64,000 bases of DNA from Thalassobius sp047123305. GTDB taxonomy: Bacteria > Pseudomonadota > Alphaproteobacteria > Rhodobacterales > Rhodobacteraceae. The position numbers were made by a program, and so were the translations under genes. How positions within the stretch are numbered: the stretch's first letter is position 1; the number at the start of each line of letters is the position of its first letter. Under the pieces are notes generated by a model. The model worked only from the letters and a program-made list of their open reading frames with translations. It had not been told where the DNA came from and did no database searches. This document shows positions 33,636 through 40,306 of the stretch, piece by piece. The stretch is from the NCBI RefSeq assembly GCF_047123305.1, contig NZ_CP138918.1:1612001-1676000 (forward strand), written 5' to 3'.

Positions 33636-34757
33636 ATGCTAGACCTGACATTCACCGGTGCAGAGGTTCTGCGGCCCGAAGGCCTGAGCAACGCCCCATT
33701 GGCGCTGTCTGAAGGACGGGTGGTCGAACACACCGTTGGTCGCACCGTGGACCTATCGGGTTTTCGTGTTCTGCCTGGGATCGTAGACGCCCACGGCGAC
33801 GGATTTGAGCGGCATTTGGCCCCACGTCGCGGCGCCATGAAGGACCTTTCGCAAGGTCTGATCAGCGCTGAGGCCGAGCTGGCGGCCAACGGGATCACCA
33901 CCGCAATGTTGGCGCAGTTCTGGTCCTGGGAAGGCGGCATGCGCAGCAAGGAGTTTGCGCTGCGGTTTCTGGACACTTTGCAAGGTTATCAAGCGGTCGG
34001 CACCGATCTGCGGGTGCAGTTGCGGTTTGAATATGCGCTGCTGGAAGACTATCCATCCTTTCTGGAAACGGTGCAGAAATATGCTGTGGGCTACGTGGTC
34101 TTTAACGACCACCTGCCCCATGCGGCCTTGGCCAAAGGTAAGAAACCACCGCGGTTGACGGGGCAGGCTTTGAAAAGTGGCCGTAGTCCCGAGGCGCATC
34201 TGGAACTGTTGAAGGCGCTGCATGACCGGCAGGAAGAGGCTGATCAGGCGGTGGCAGGTCTGGCCGCTGATCTGGCCGCGCAGGGTGTGCGATTGGGTAG
34301 TCATGATGATGACACCGCTGAGGCCCGACAGAGCTGGCAGGCCCGGGAAGTGGCGATCAGTGAGTTTCCTGAGACGCGCGCGGCCGCAGACAGCGCGGCG
34401 GCGGGCGTGGTGTTGGGGGCACCGAATGTGGTGCGCGGCGGCAGCCATTCCGGCAACGTCAGCGCGGCGGATCTGCTGCGCGAGGGCATCGGAGATGCGC
34501 TGGCCTCGGACTATCACTACCCGGCACCGAAACAGGCGGCTTTGCTGCTGGCCGAAGAGCTGGGGCTTGCGGCGGCCTGGGGTCTGGTCTCAAAGCGTCC
34601 GGCCGCTTTGTTGGGGCTTGATGACCGAGGCGATCTGGTGCCGGGCAAACGTGCGGATCTGGTTGTTCTGGATGAGGCGGGTCGTATCGGGGCGACAATT
34701 GCAGGCGGGCAGGTGACTCATCTGAGCGGTGCGGTCGCGGCGCGGTTTATGGCGTAG
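33636..34757 (+). CDS. phnM: PhnM-like alpha-D-ribose 1-methylphosphonate 5-triphosphate diphosphatase
   Basis: This 373-residue amidohydrolase-superfamily enzyme has the PhnM metal motif GIVDAHGDGFERH, HDDDT and a C-terminal SDYHYPAPKQAAL. In the C-P lyase pathway PhnM removes pyrophosphate from the ribose intermediate. None of phnG-L, phnN or the phosphonate transporter is in the window, so it is an orphan copy or acts on another substrate. Confidence 0.85.
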   Translation: MLDLTFTGAEVLRPEGLSNAPLALSEGRVVEHTVGRTVDLSGFRVLPGIVDAHGDGFERHLAPRRGAMKDLSQGLISAEAELAANGITTAMLAQFWSWEGGMRSKEFALRFLDTLQGYQAVGTDLRVQLRFEYALLEDYPSFLETVQKYAVGYVVFNDHLPHAALAKGKKPPRLTGQALKSGRSPEAHLELLKALHDRQEEADQAVAGLAADLAAQGVRLGSHDDDTAEARQSWQAREVAISEFPETRAAADSAAAGVVLGAPNVVRGGSHSGNVSAADLLREGIGDALASDYHYPAPKQAALLLAEELGLAAAWGLVSKRPAALLGLDDRGDLVPGKRADLVVLDEAGRIGATIAGGQVTHLSGAVAARFMA

Positions 34758-34785
34758 CGGCGTGTTTGGAGCTGTGAGGCCTGAG

Positions 34786-34838
34786 CCCCGCGGAGCGCAC
34801 AGGACGCTCCGCGGGGAGTATTTTTGGCAAGATGAAAC
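34786..34838 (+). repeat. Dispersed GC-hairpin repeat A, copy 4
   Basis: A perfect 12-bp stem (CCCCGCGGAGCG and CGCTCCGCGGGG, 7-nt loop) is followed by AGTATTTTTGGCAAGATGAA. It stands between convergent phnM and purK and probably serves as terminator. Confidence 0.65.
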
Positions 34839-34841
34839 GGT

Positions 34842-35921
34842 TTACGATTTTGCCGCGGGCTGCACGCGGTTGACGTGGCCCATCTTGCGGCCGGGTTTGG
34901 CCTCGGCCTTGCCATAGAGATGCAGCGCGGCGTGGCGTTCTTGCGCAATTTCAGGCACGCGGTCCATGTCGGCGCCAATCAGGTTTTCCATCACCACATC
35001 ACTGTGGCGCTGGCCGTCGCCCAGCGACCAGCCGGTGATGGCGCGAATGTGTTGTTCGAACTGATCCACGGCGCAGCCGTTCTGCGTCCAATGGCCGGAG
35101 TTATGCACCCGCGGCGCGATCTCATTCACGATCAGCCCTTCTGGTGTCACAAACAGCTCAACCCCCATGGTGCCGACATAATCCAGCGCATTCAGGATAT
35201 TGGCGGCAATCAGCACCGCATCCATCCGCTGGCCTGCGGAGAGGCGTGCCGGAACCGTGGTGGTGTGCAGGATGCCGTCGCGGTGCACGTTTTCACCGGG
35301 ATCGAAACAAGAGACTTGTCCGTCCAGACCGCGGGTGCCGATCACCGAAACCTCATGGCTGAAGTTGACGAACCCTTCCAGAACCGACGGGGCGCCGGCC
35401 ATATCGGACAGGGCCTGATCCGCATCTTCTGCGGATTTTAACCGTGACTGGCCTTTGCCGTCATAGCCGAACCGGCGGGTTTTCAGGATCGAAGGCGCGC
35501 CGATTTCGGCCACGGCCTGGGCCATGTCTTCCGCGTTTTCGACATTGGCAAAGGGGGCAGTTTTCAGGCCCAGGTCCGCCAGATAGGTCTTTTCCGTCAG
35601 GCGGTCCTGGCTGACCCGCAATGCTTCGCGGCCCGGACGGATCGGTCGGATTGCTTCCAGCACGTCGAGGGCCGAGGTGGGGATGTTCTCAAACTCGTAG
35701 GTGATCACATCCACGGTGTCGGCAAAAGCGCGCAGGGCGGCTTCGTCTTCGTAGCTGGCAGTGGTCAGCTGATCGGCCACCTGTGCGGCGGGTGGATTGG
35801 CGCCGGGTTCAAAGATGTGGGTTTTGAAGCCCAGACGGGAGGCTGCAACAGACAGCATCCGGCCCAGCTGGCCGCCGCCCAGAATGCCAATCACGGCACC
35901 GGTTTTCAAAGGCTCACTCAT
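34842..35921 (-). CDS. purK: 5-(carboxyamino)imidazole ribonucleotide synthase
   Basis: This 359-residue ATP-grasp enzyme carboxylates AIR in purine synthesis. The N-terminus shows IGILGGGQLGRMLSVAASRLG, the centre has the ATP-grasp lid (KTRRFGYDGKGQ) and the C-terminus NEIAPRVHNSGHWT. The start at 35921 overlaps the purE stop by 8 nt; in-frame sequence further upstream lies inside purE and is not used. Confidence 0.95.
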   Translation of the reverse strand: MSEPLKTGAVIGILGGGQLGRMLSVAASRLGFKTHIFEPGANPPAAQVADQLTTASYEDEAALRAFADTVDVITYEFENIPTSALDVLEAIRPIRPGREALRVSQDRLTEKTYLADLGLKTAPFANVENAEDMAQAVAEIGAPSILKTRRFGYDGKGQSRLKSAEDADQALSDMAGAPSVLEGFVNFSHEVSVIGTRGLDGQVSCFDPGENVHRDGILHTTTVPARLSAGQRMDAVLIAANILNALDYVGTMGVELFVTPEGLIVNEIAPRVHNSGHWTQNGCAVDQFEQHIRAITGWSLGDGQRHSDVVMENLIGADMDRVPEIAQERHAALHLYGKAEAKPGRKMGHVNRVQPAAKS

Positions 35922-36402
35922 CGACGGGCGTATCCGGAATAGAGGCCGACAGGGCATCGCGCCAGCTGTCCAGCCGGGCTGCAATTTCGGCGTCGTTATT
36001 GGCAAGGATCCCTGCTGCCATCAGCCCTGCGTTTTTGGCCCCTGCCGCACCAATTGCCATGGTGGCAACGGGGAAGCCGCGGGGCATTTGCAGGATGGAA
36101 TAGAGACTGTCGACCCCCGAAAGCGCCTTGGTCTGAACCGGCACACCGATCACCGGCACGCGGGTCTTGCTGGCCATCATGCCCGGCAGGTGTGCCGCAC
36201 CACCTGCGCCTGCGATGATCACATGGAGCCCGCGATCCACCGCGGTCTTGCCGTAATCCCACAGCCGGTCGGGCGTGCGATGGGCCGAGACGATTTTGGC
36301 CTCATATGGAATGTTGAGTTCGTCGAGAATATCAGCGGCTTCTTTCATCGTGGGCCAGTCAGATTGGCTGCCCATGATGATGCCGACTTGGATCTGTGTC
36401 AT
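35914..36402 (-). CDS. purE: N5-carboxyaminoimidazole ribonucleotide mutase
   Basis: This 162-residue protein is a class I PurE with the active-site start IIMGSQSDWPTM, SAHRTPDRL and AGAGGAAHLPGM. It converts N5-CAIR to CAIR directly after PurK; the two genes overlap and form a purEK operon. Confidence 0.96.
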   Translation of the reverse strand: MTQIQVGIIMGSQSDWPTMKEAADILDELNIPYEAKIVSAHRTPDRLWDYGKTAVDRGLHVIIAGAGGAAHLPGMMASKTRVPVIGVPVQTKALSGVDSLYSILQMPRGFPVATMAIGAAGAKNAGLMAAGILANNDAEIAARLDSWRDALSASIPDTPVDE

Positions 36403-36450
36403 TTAGCGTCCCCAGATGAAGGAAGCGCGCAATATAGACAGACTTGCGGA

Positions 36451-36675
36451 TTACGCAATGATATCCGGGGTCAAACGATCCTCGATTATGGCGATCATGT
36501 CTTTTAGCCGCAGCTTTTTCTTCTTCAGGCGCTGGATCGTGAGCTGATCGGCGGTGCCGACGGCCTGCAATGCCTTGATCGCCTCATCAAGATCGCGGTG
36601 TTCCTCACGGAAAACCTCCAGTTCCACGCGCAGAACCTCATCGGTTTTCATCGAGATGTCGGCTGTGATGTTCAT
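36451..36675 (-). CDS. DUF465/YdcH-family small protein
   Basis: This 74-residue protein has a helical hairpin with the family signature LEVFREEHRDLDEAIKALQ and the basic QRLKKKKLRLKDMI. Its function is unknown. It starts at ATG 36675 and reads toward purE. Confidence 0.8.
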   Translation of the reverse strand: MNITADISMKTDEVLRVELEVFREEHRDLDEAIKALQAVGTADQLTIQRLKKKKLRLKDMIAIIEDRLTPDIIA

Positions 36676-36737
36676 GGCTGATTCCGTCTCAGATCTTACC
36701 CGCATAGGATAGAGGATTATCGTGGCGCGGCAAAGGT

Positions 36738-36766
36738 CTTGCGCAGGATCGCCTGCATCCCCATAT
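36738..36766 (+). promoter_or_regulatory. RpoH (sigma-32) type promoter of the hsp20 gene
   Basis: CTTGCGC and CCCCATAT are separated by 14 nt, matching the heat-shock consensus CTTGAAA-N(11-16)-CCCCATNT very well. The hsp20 start codon lies 69 nt downstream. Confidence 0.75.
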
Positions 36767-36834
36767 TTCATTGGCAGGCCGCCGAAACGGGGTCTGATTC
36801 AAATGGACTGTCGCTTGATCGTAAGGACGTGTCG

Positions 36835-37248
36835 ATGACAAAGCTTACCCTGGGATCGCATCCCTACCTGCTGGGGTTCGACCAGCTGGAACGCCTTCTT
36901 GAACGCAATGCCAAATCCGGCAACGAAGGCTATCCCCCGTTCAACATCGAGCAGACGTCGCAAAACTCTTATCGGATCACGCTGGCTGTCGCTGGCTTTG
37001 CCGAAAGTGACCTGTCGATCACGGTGGAAGACCAGCAACTGGTGATCCGGGGGCGGCAGTCAGATGACAGCGAAGGTCGGGTGTTCCTGCATCGGGGCAT
37101 CGCGGCGCGACAGTTCCAGCGTTCGTTTGTTTTGGCCGATGGGGTCGAAGTGGGCGAGGCTGTGATGGAAAACGGTCTTTTGCATGTGGATCTGACACGG
37201 ATCCAGCCGGAAACGGTGGTGCAGACCATCAAGATCAAGAAAGGCTAG
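36835..37248 (+). CDS. Hsp20/alpha-crystallin small heat-shock protein
   Basis: This 137-residue protein has the alpha-crystallin domain (YRITLAVAGFAESDLSITVEDQ, later GVEVGEAVMENGLLHVDL) and an N-terminus like IbpA (HPYLLGFDQLERLLE). It acts as a holdase for unfolding proteins. AAGGA precedes the start and an RpoH-like promoter lies upstream. The DUF1150 gene follows after 3 nt. Confidence 0.92.
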   Translation: MTKLTLGSHPYLLGFDQLERLLERNAKSGNEGYPPFNIEQTSQNSYRITLAVAGFAESDLSITVEDQQLVIRGRQSDDSEGRVFLHRGIAARQFQRSFVLADGVEVGEAVMENGLLHVDLTRIQPETVVQTIKIKKG

Positions 37249-37251
37249 AGC

Positions 37252-37488
37252 ATGAACACGAAGCTTGCGATTGAGGGGTTTGACCTCAGCGGTGAGGCCG
37301 AGATCGTCTATGTCCGTCCGGTGCGGGTGATGGACCTGCCGCTGGAGGTGCGCGAACAGGCTGGCGGCCGGGAGGTTCTCTATGAAGTGGCGCGCCCTGA
37401 CGGGGAGCAGCTGGCGCTGACGGGTGACCGCGAAACCGCCTACTATCTGGCTGAACAGCACGATTTGTCACCAGTGACATTACACTGA
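37252..37488 (+). CDS. DUF1150-family protein
   Basis: This 78-residue protein belongs to the alphaproteobacterial DUF1150 family (IVYVRPVRVMDLP, then LFALTxDRE-like LALTGDRETAYYLAEQHDLSPVTLH). Association with hsp20 is common in the group. It is presumably co-induced by heat. Function unknown. Confidence 0.85.
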   Translation: MNTKLAIEGFDLSGEAEIVYVRPVRVMDLPLEVREQAGGREVLYEVARPDGEQLALTGDRETAYYLAEQHDLSPVTLH

Positions 37489-37538
37489 TACGTCCCCCGG
37501 CATTTTCCGGGATTGGCGCCCATTACTGAAAGAGATTT

Positions 37539-38411
37539 ATGTCAGTTTCTGCCCCAGCTGTTTGTATATTGCCTTACGAAATCAAATTGGGGGTCTTCCC
37601 GTCTCGACTAGAGCTCGACAAATGCCAATGGCCATTGGGGCAGCCCAACCGGCTGGTGGGCAAGCTCCTGCACGATCTTGAGCCGTCAGATCATCTGCTG
37701 ATCTCACCACGCAGCTCGTTGCATTGGCGCCCGGGTTTTGGAACCCGCGCCAAAGTTTCGCTCTATTTTCAGGAGCCTGCTGCGATTCATGGCCACCATA
37801 TGCGCAAGTTGAGGAGGAGCTACCGGCGTTTTCACCGGGTTCTACACTTTTGCCGTGAGTTCGTGGCGAGCCTTCCAAATGGATTGCACTTCCCTTTAGG
37901 TGGCACCTTCGTGCCAGATTGGGCAGAGCATTCAAACTGCCAAAAGACACGTATGGTATCCCTGATAGCTTCGGCCAAGCGATCCCAAGTGGGGCATGGT
38001 TTGCGTCATGCAATTGTCGACTGGGCAGCAGAAACTGGAGTGGGTTTGGACGTCATGGGGCGCGGCTATAAAACACTTGAACGTCAGGCCGACGGTTTGG
38101 CGCCTTATAGATACTCGGTTGTGATTGAGAATGTGCAGGAACGAGACTATTTCTCAGAAAAGCTGATCGACGCGATCTTGTGTAAAACAGTGCCAATCTA
38201 CTGGGGATGCCCCAATATCGGTGACTATTTCGATCCGGGGTTGATGATCGTCTGCAATTCTGAGCAGGAATTACGTGCTGCGGTCCTTGCTGCTGACCAG
38301 GTAGGATTTGAAGACAGGCGGAACGCGCTAGAGGCTGCCAAGCCAGACGCTATTGTTTATTCGGATATTGCTGGCCGTGCCGCAAGGTCGCTGCTTGCCG
38401 CAGATAGGTAG
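37539..38411 (+). CDS. GT10-family fucosyltransferase-like protein
   Basis: This protein of 290 residues has, in its C-terminal half, the GT10 donor-binding signature: YRYSVVIENVQERDYFSEKL, IDAILCKTVPIYWGCPNIGDYF. GT10 enzymes transfer fucose from GDP-fucose to glycans, usually alpha-1,3. The N-terminal half is not recognisable. The gene has visibly lower G+C than its neighbours and no glycan gene cluster around it, which suggests horizontal acquisition. The acceptor is unknown. Confidence 0.78.
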   Translation: MSVSAPAVCILPYEIKLGVFPSRLELDKCQWPLGQPNRLVGKLLHDLEPSDHLLISPRSSLHWRPGFGTRAKVSLYFQEPAAIHGHHMRKLRRSYRRFHRVLHFCREFVASLPNGLHFPLGGTFVPDWAEHSNCQKTRMVSLIASAKRSQVGHGLRHAIVDWAAETGVGLDVMGRGYKTLERQADGLAPYRYSVVIENVQERDYFSEKLIDAILCKTVPIYWGCPNIGDYFDPGLMIVCNSEQELRAAVLAADQVGFEDRRNALEAAKPDAIVYSDIAGRAARSLLAADR

Positions 38412-38419
38412 CCTCACCC

Positions 38420-38836
38420 TTAGTGCTCACTTTCGCAGAAGTTGTGATTGGCCAGCGAGGCCAGCACATAACATTTGCCCGAGGTGCCATCGCCCGAACA
38501 ACCGTCTGAAATCCGCGCAAGCTCGCCTTCCAACCGTTTCAATCGTTCGATTTTGGCGCGGACATCCACCAGCTGTTCGGCGGCAATGGCATTGGCTTCG
38601 GCACAAGAGCGATCGGGGTGGTCCTGAAGCTCAATCAAAGACTGGATCGCCTCAATCGAAAAGCCCAGATCGCGGGCATGTTTGATGAACCCCAGCCGTT
38701 CCAGCTCGGAATGGCCATAGCGCCGCTGGTTGCCTTCGGTGCGGGCCGGGGCATCGATCAGACCCATCTGTTCATAGTAGCGAATGGTGGGAACCTTAAC
38801 GCCGGTTTCACGGGACAGCGCGCCGATGGAAAACAT
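38420..38836 (-). CDS. MerR-family metal-responsive regulator
   Basis: This 138-residue regulator has a MerR HTH (FSIGALSRETGVKVPTIRYYEQMGL), the dimerisation helix and a Cys-containing metal-binding C-terminus (CSGDGTSGKCYVLASLANHNFC; Cys at the helix near residue 80 in DRSCAEA). The layout resembles zinc/cadmium/lead regulators (ZntR/CadR/PbrR). It is divergent from the CDF efflux gene. Confidence 0.85.
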   Translation of the reverse strand: MFSIGALSRETGVKVPTIRYYEQMGLIDAPARTEGNQRRYGHSELERLGFIKHARDLGFSIEAIQSLIELQDHPDRSCAEANAIAAEQLVDVRAKIERLKRLEGELARISDGCSGDGTSGKCYVLASLANHNFCESEH

Positions 38837-38848
38837 GTGAGAAACCTC

Positions 38849-38879
38849 TTGAACCTCTAGCTGCTAGAGAAATTACAGA
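38849..38879 (+). promoter_or_regulatory. MerR-type promoter/operator of the CDF gene
   Basis: TTGAAC and TACAGA are separated by exactly 19 nt, the stretched spacing recognised by MerR activators. The spacer contains the perfect palindrome CTCTAGC-T-GCTAGAG (38855-38869). This places the regulator on the promoter it twists. Confidence 0.75.
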
Positions 38880-38909
38880 TAGGCTAGAGACGAAATCAAG
38901 GAGAGAATC

Positions 38910-39545
38910 ATGGCGGGTTGCTGTGGACACAATGCGCAATTCGACGGGGTGTCGAAGGACTACAAACGCCGGCTCTGGCTGGTGATTGCGCTGAACGCCA
39001 TCATGTTCGCGGTGGAGATGACGGCAGGCCATATGGCCAAATCGCAGGCCCTGCAGGCCGATGCGCTGGATTTCTTTAGTGATGCGCTGACTTATGGTGT
39101 GTCGCTGGCGGTGATTGGCGCCTCGATCAAGGTGCGGACAATGGCGGCGCTGGGCAAAGGAATAAGCCTGTTGCTGATGGGCGTCTGGGTCTTCGGCTCG
39201 ACGATCTACCGGGTGATGTACCTCGGTGTGCCCGAGGCCGAGATCATGGGCGTTGTGGGCTTCATGGCCTTGGCGACCAACCTGGCCTCGGTGGCTTTGC
39301 TGGTGAAGTACAAAGACGGCGACGCCAATGTGCGTTCGGTCTGGCTGTGTTCGCGCAATGACGCCATCGGCAATGTAGCGGTGATGTTTGCCGCTCTGGG
39401 GGTCTGGGGTTCTGGCTCCGGCTGGCCGGATGTGATCGTCGCGGGCATCATGGCCACGCTGTTCCTGTCCTCGGCCTTCCAGATCATCAAACAGGCCTTG
39501 GCAGAAAGGCGCGCCGTGATGGATCACGCGCAATCCCACGCCTGA
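38910..39545 (+). CDS. Cation diffusion facilitator (CDF) metal efflux protein
   Basis: This 211-residue membrane protein has six hydrophobic segments and the CDF metal site residues (ADALDFFSDALTYG in TM2; SRNDAIGNVAV in TM5). It lacks the C-terminal cytoplasmic domain of longer CDFs and begins with Cys/His-rich AGCCGHNAQF. It likely exports Zn, Cd or Co under the adjacent MerR. AAGGAG precedes the ATG. Confidence 0.88.
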   Translation: MAGCCGHNAQFDGVSKDYKRRLWLVIALNAIMFAVEMTAGHMAKSQALQADALDFFSDALTYGVSLAVIGASIKVRTMAALGKGISLLLMGVWVFGSTIYRVMYLGVPEAEIMGVVGFMALATNLASVALLVKYKDGDANVRSVWLCSRNDAIGNVAVMFAALGVWGSGSGWPDVIVAGIMATLFLSSAFQIIKQALAERRAVMDHAQSHA

Positions 39546-39549
39546 AATG

Positions 39550-39577
39550 AAAGCCCCGCGTTCATCGCGGGGCTTTT
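39550..39577. terminator. Bidirectional terminator after CDF
   Basis: AAGCCCCGCG and CGCGGGGCTT pair around TTCAT, with GAAA on the left and TTTTCGC on the right, suited to both convergent genes. Confidence 0.85.
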
Positions 39578-39579
39578 CG

Positions 39580-40170
39580 CTAGCTGGCAGGAGGTGGCAG
39601 GGTGCGCCCCACCTCAAAACTGCGCTCCAACAAGGCTTTGCGCCGCGGCGCAGAGCCGGTTGCACCGCAGAGCAATTCCATCCGACGCGGGCTGAGGCCA
39701 AAGTAGCCAAAGGTGCCTTTGATCCAGGCGGTCACTAACGCGGCGCCATAGCCTTCCTGCTCGATCTCATCTGACCGTGCGCCCGCCGGGACCAGCAACA
39801 CGCCGGTACGGGGCCGCTGTAGAGACTTCTCTGGATCGTCCAGCTGGTCATAGGCCCACCCCCAGCGCCAGACCCGATCAACCCAGCCTTTGGTCATCGC
39901 CGGCATCCCCCACCAGAACAGTGGAAACACCAGACACACCGCATCGGCCCGTGCGATACGCTTTTGTTCGGCAATGACATCTGAGAGGTCAGACCCCGGC
40001 GCGTCGGGATCAATGTCAGACTGGGACCACAGCGGACTAAACCCCTCTGCGTTGAGGTCCGCCAGCTCTGTTGTGTGCCCCGCCGCCTCTGCGCCTGCCA
40101 TAAAGGCCTGTGCGACCGCGGCGCTGAAAGACTTCGGGTTAGGGTGATCTAGAACAGTGAGTACGTGCAT
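39580..40170 (-). CDS. NAD(P)H:quinone oxidoreductase, flavodoxin-like (MdaB/KefF family)
   Basis: This 196-residue flavoprotein starts MHVLTVLDHPNPKSFSAAV (FMN loop) and has the family motif FPLFWWGMPAMTKGWVDRVW. Such enzymes reduce quinones by two electrons for redox defence. It reads toward the CDF gene. No regulator is adjacent. Confidence 0.85.
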   Translation of the reverse strand: MHVLTVLDHPNPKSFSAAVAQAFMAGAEAAGHTTELADLNAEGFSPLWSQSDIDPDAPGSDLSDVIAEQKRIARADAVCLVFPLFWWGMPAMTKGWVDRVWRWGWAYDQLDDPEKSLQRPRTGVLLVPAGARSDEIEQEGYGAALVTAWIKGTFGYFGLSPRRMELLCGATGSAPRRKALLERSFEVGRTLPPPAS

Positions 40171-40256
40171 CTTCGACCTTTGATTAAGAAGTGATGCGGC
40201 GTCGATAAAACCTCAAGGGTGGTTTAGATCAAGCGGGTATTCACTGACCCAAAGAA

Positions 40257-40283
40257 AAAGCCCCGCCAAACCGGCGGGGCTTT
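40257..40283 (-). terminator. Terminator of the wHTH-sulfurylase-kinase gene
   Basis: AAAGCCCCGCC and GGCGGGGCTTT form a perfect 11-bp stem with an AAACC loop; the minus strand continues with T residues (CTTTTTC). Confidence 0.85.
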
Positions 40284-40306
40284 CCTATTTCTTCATGTGC
40301 AGGGGC

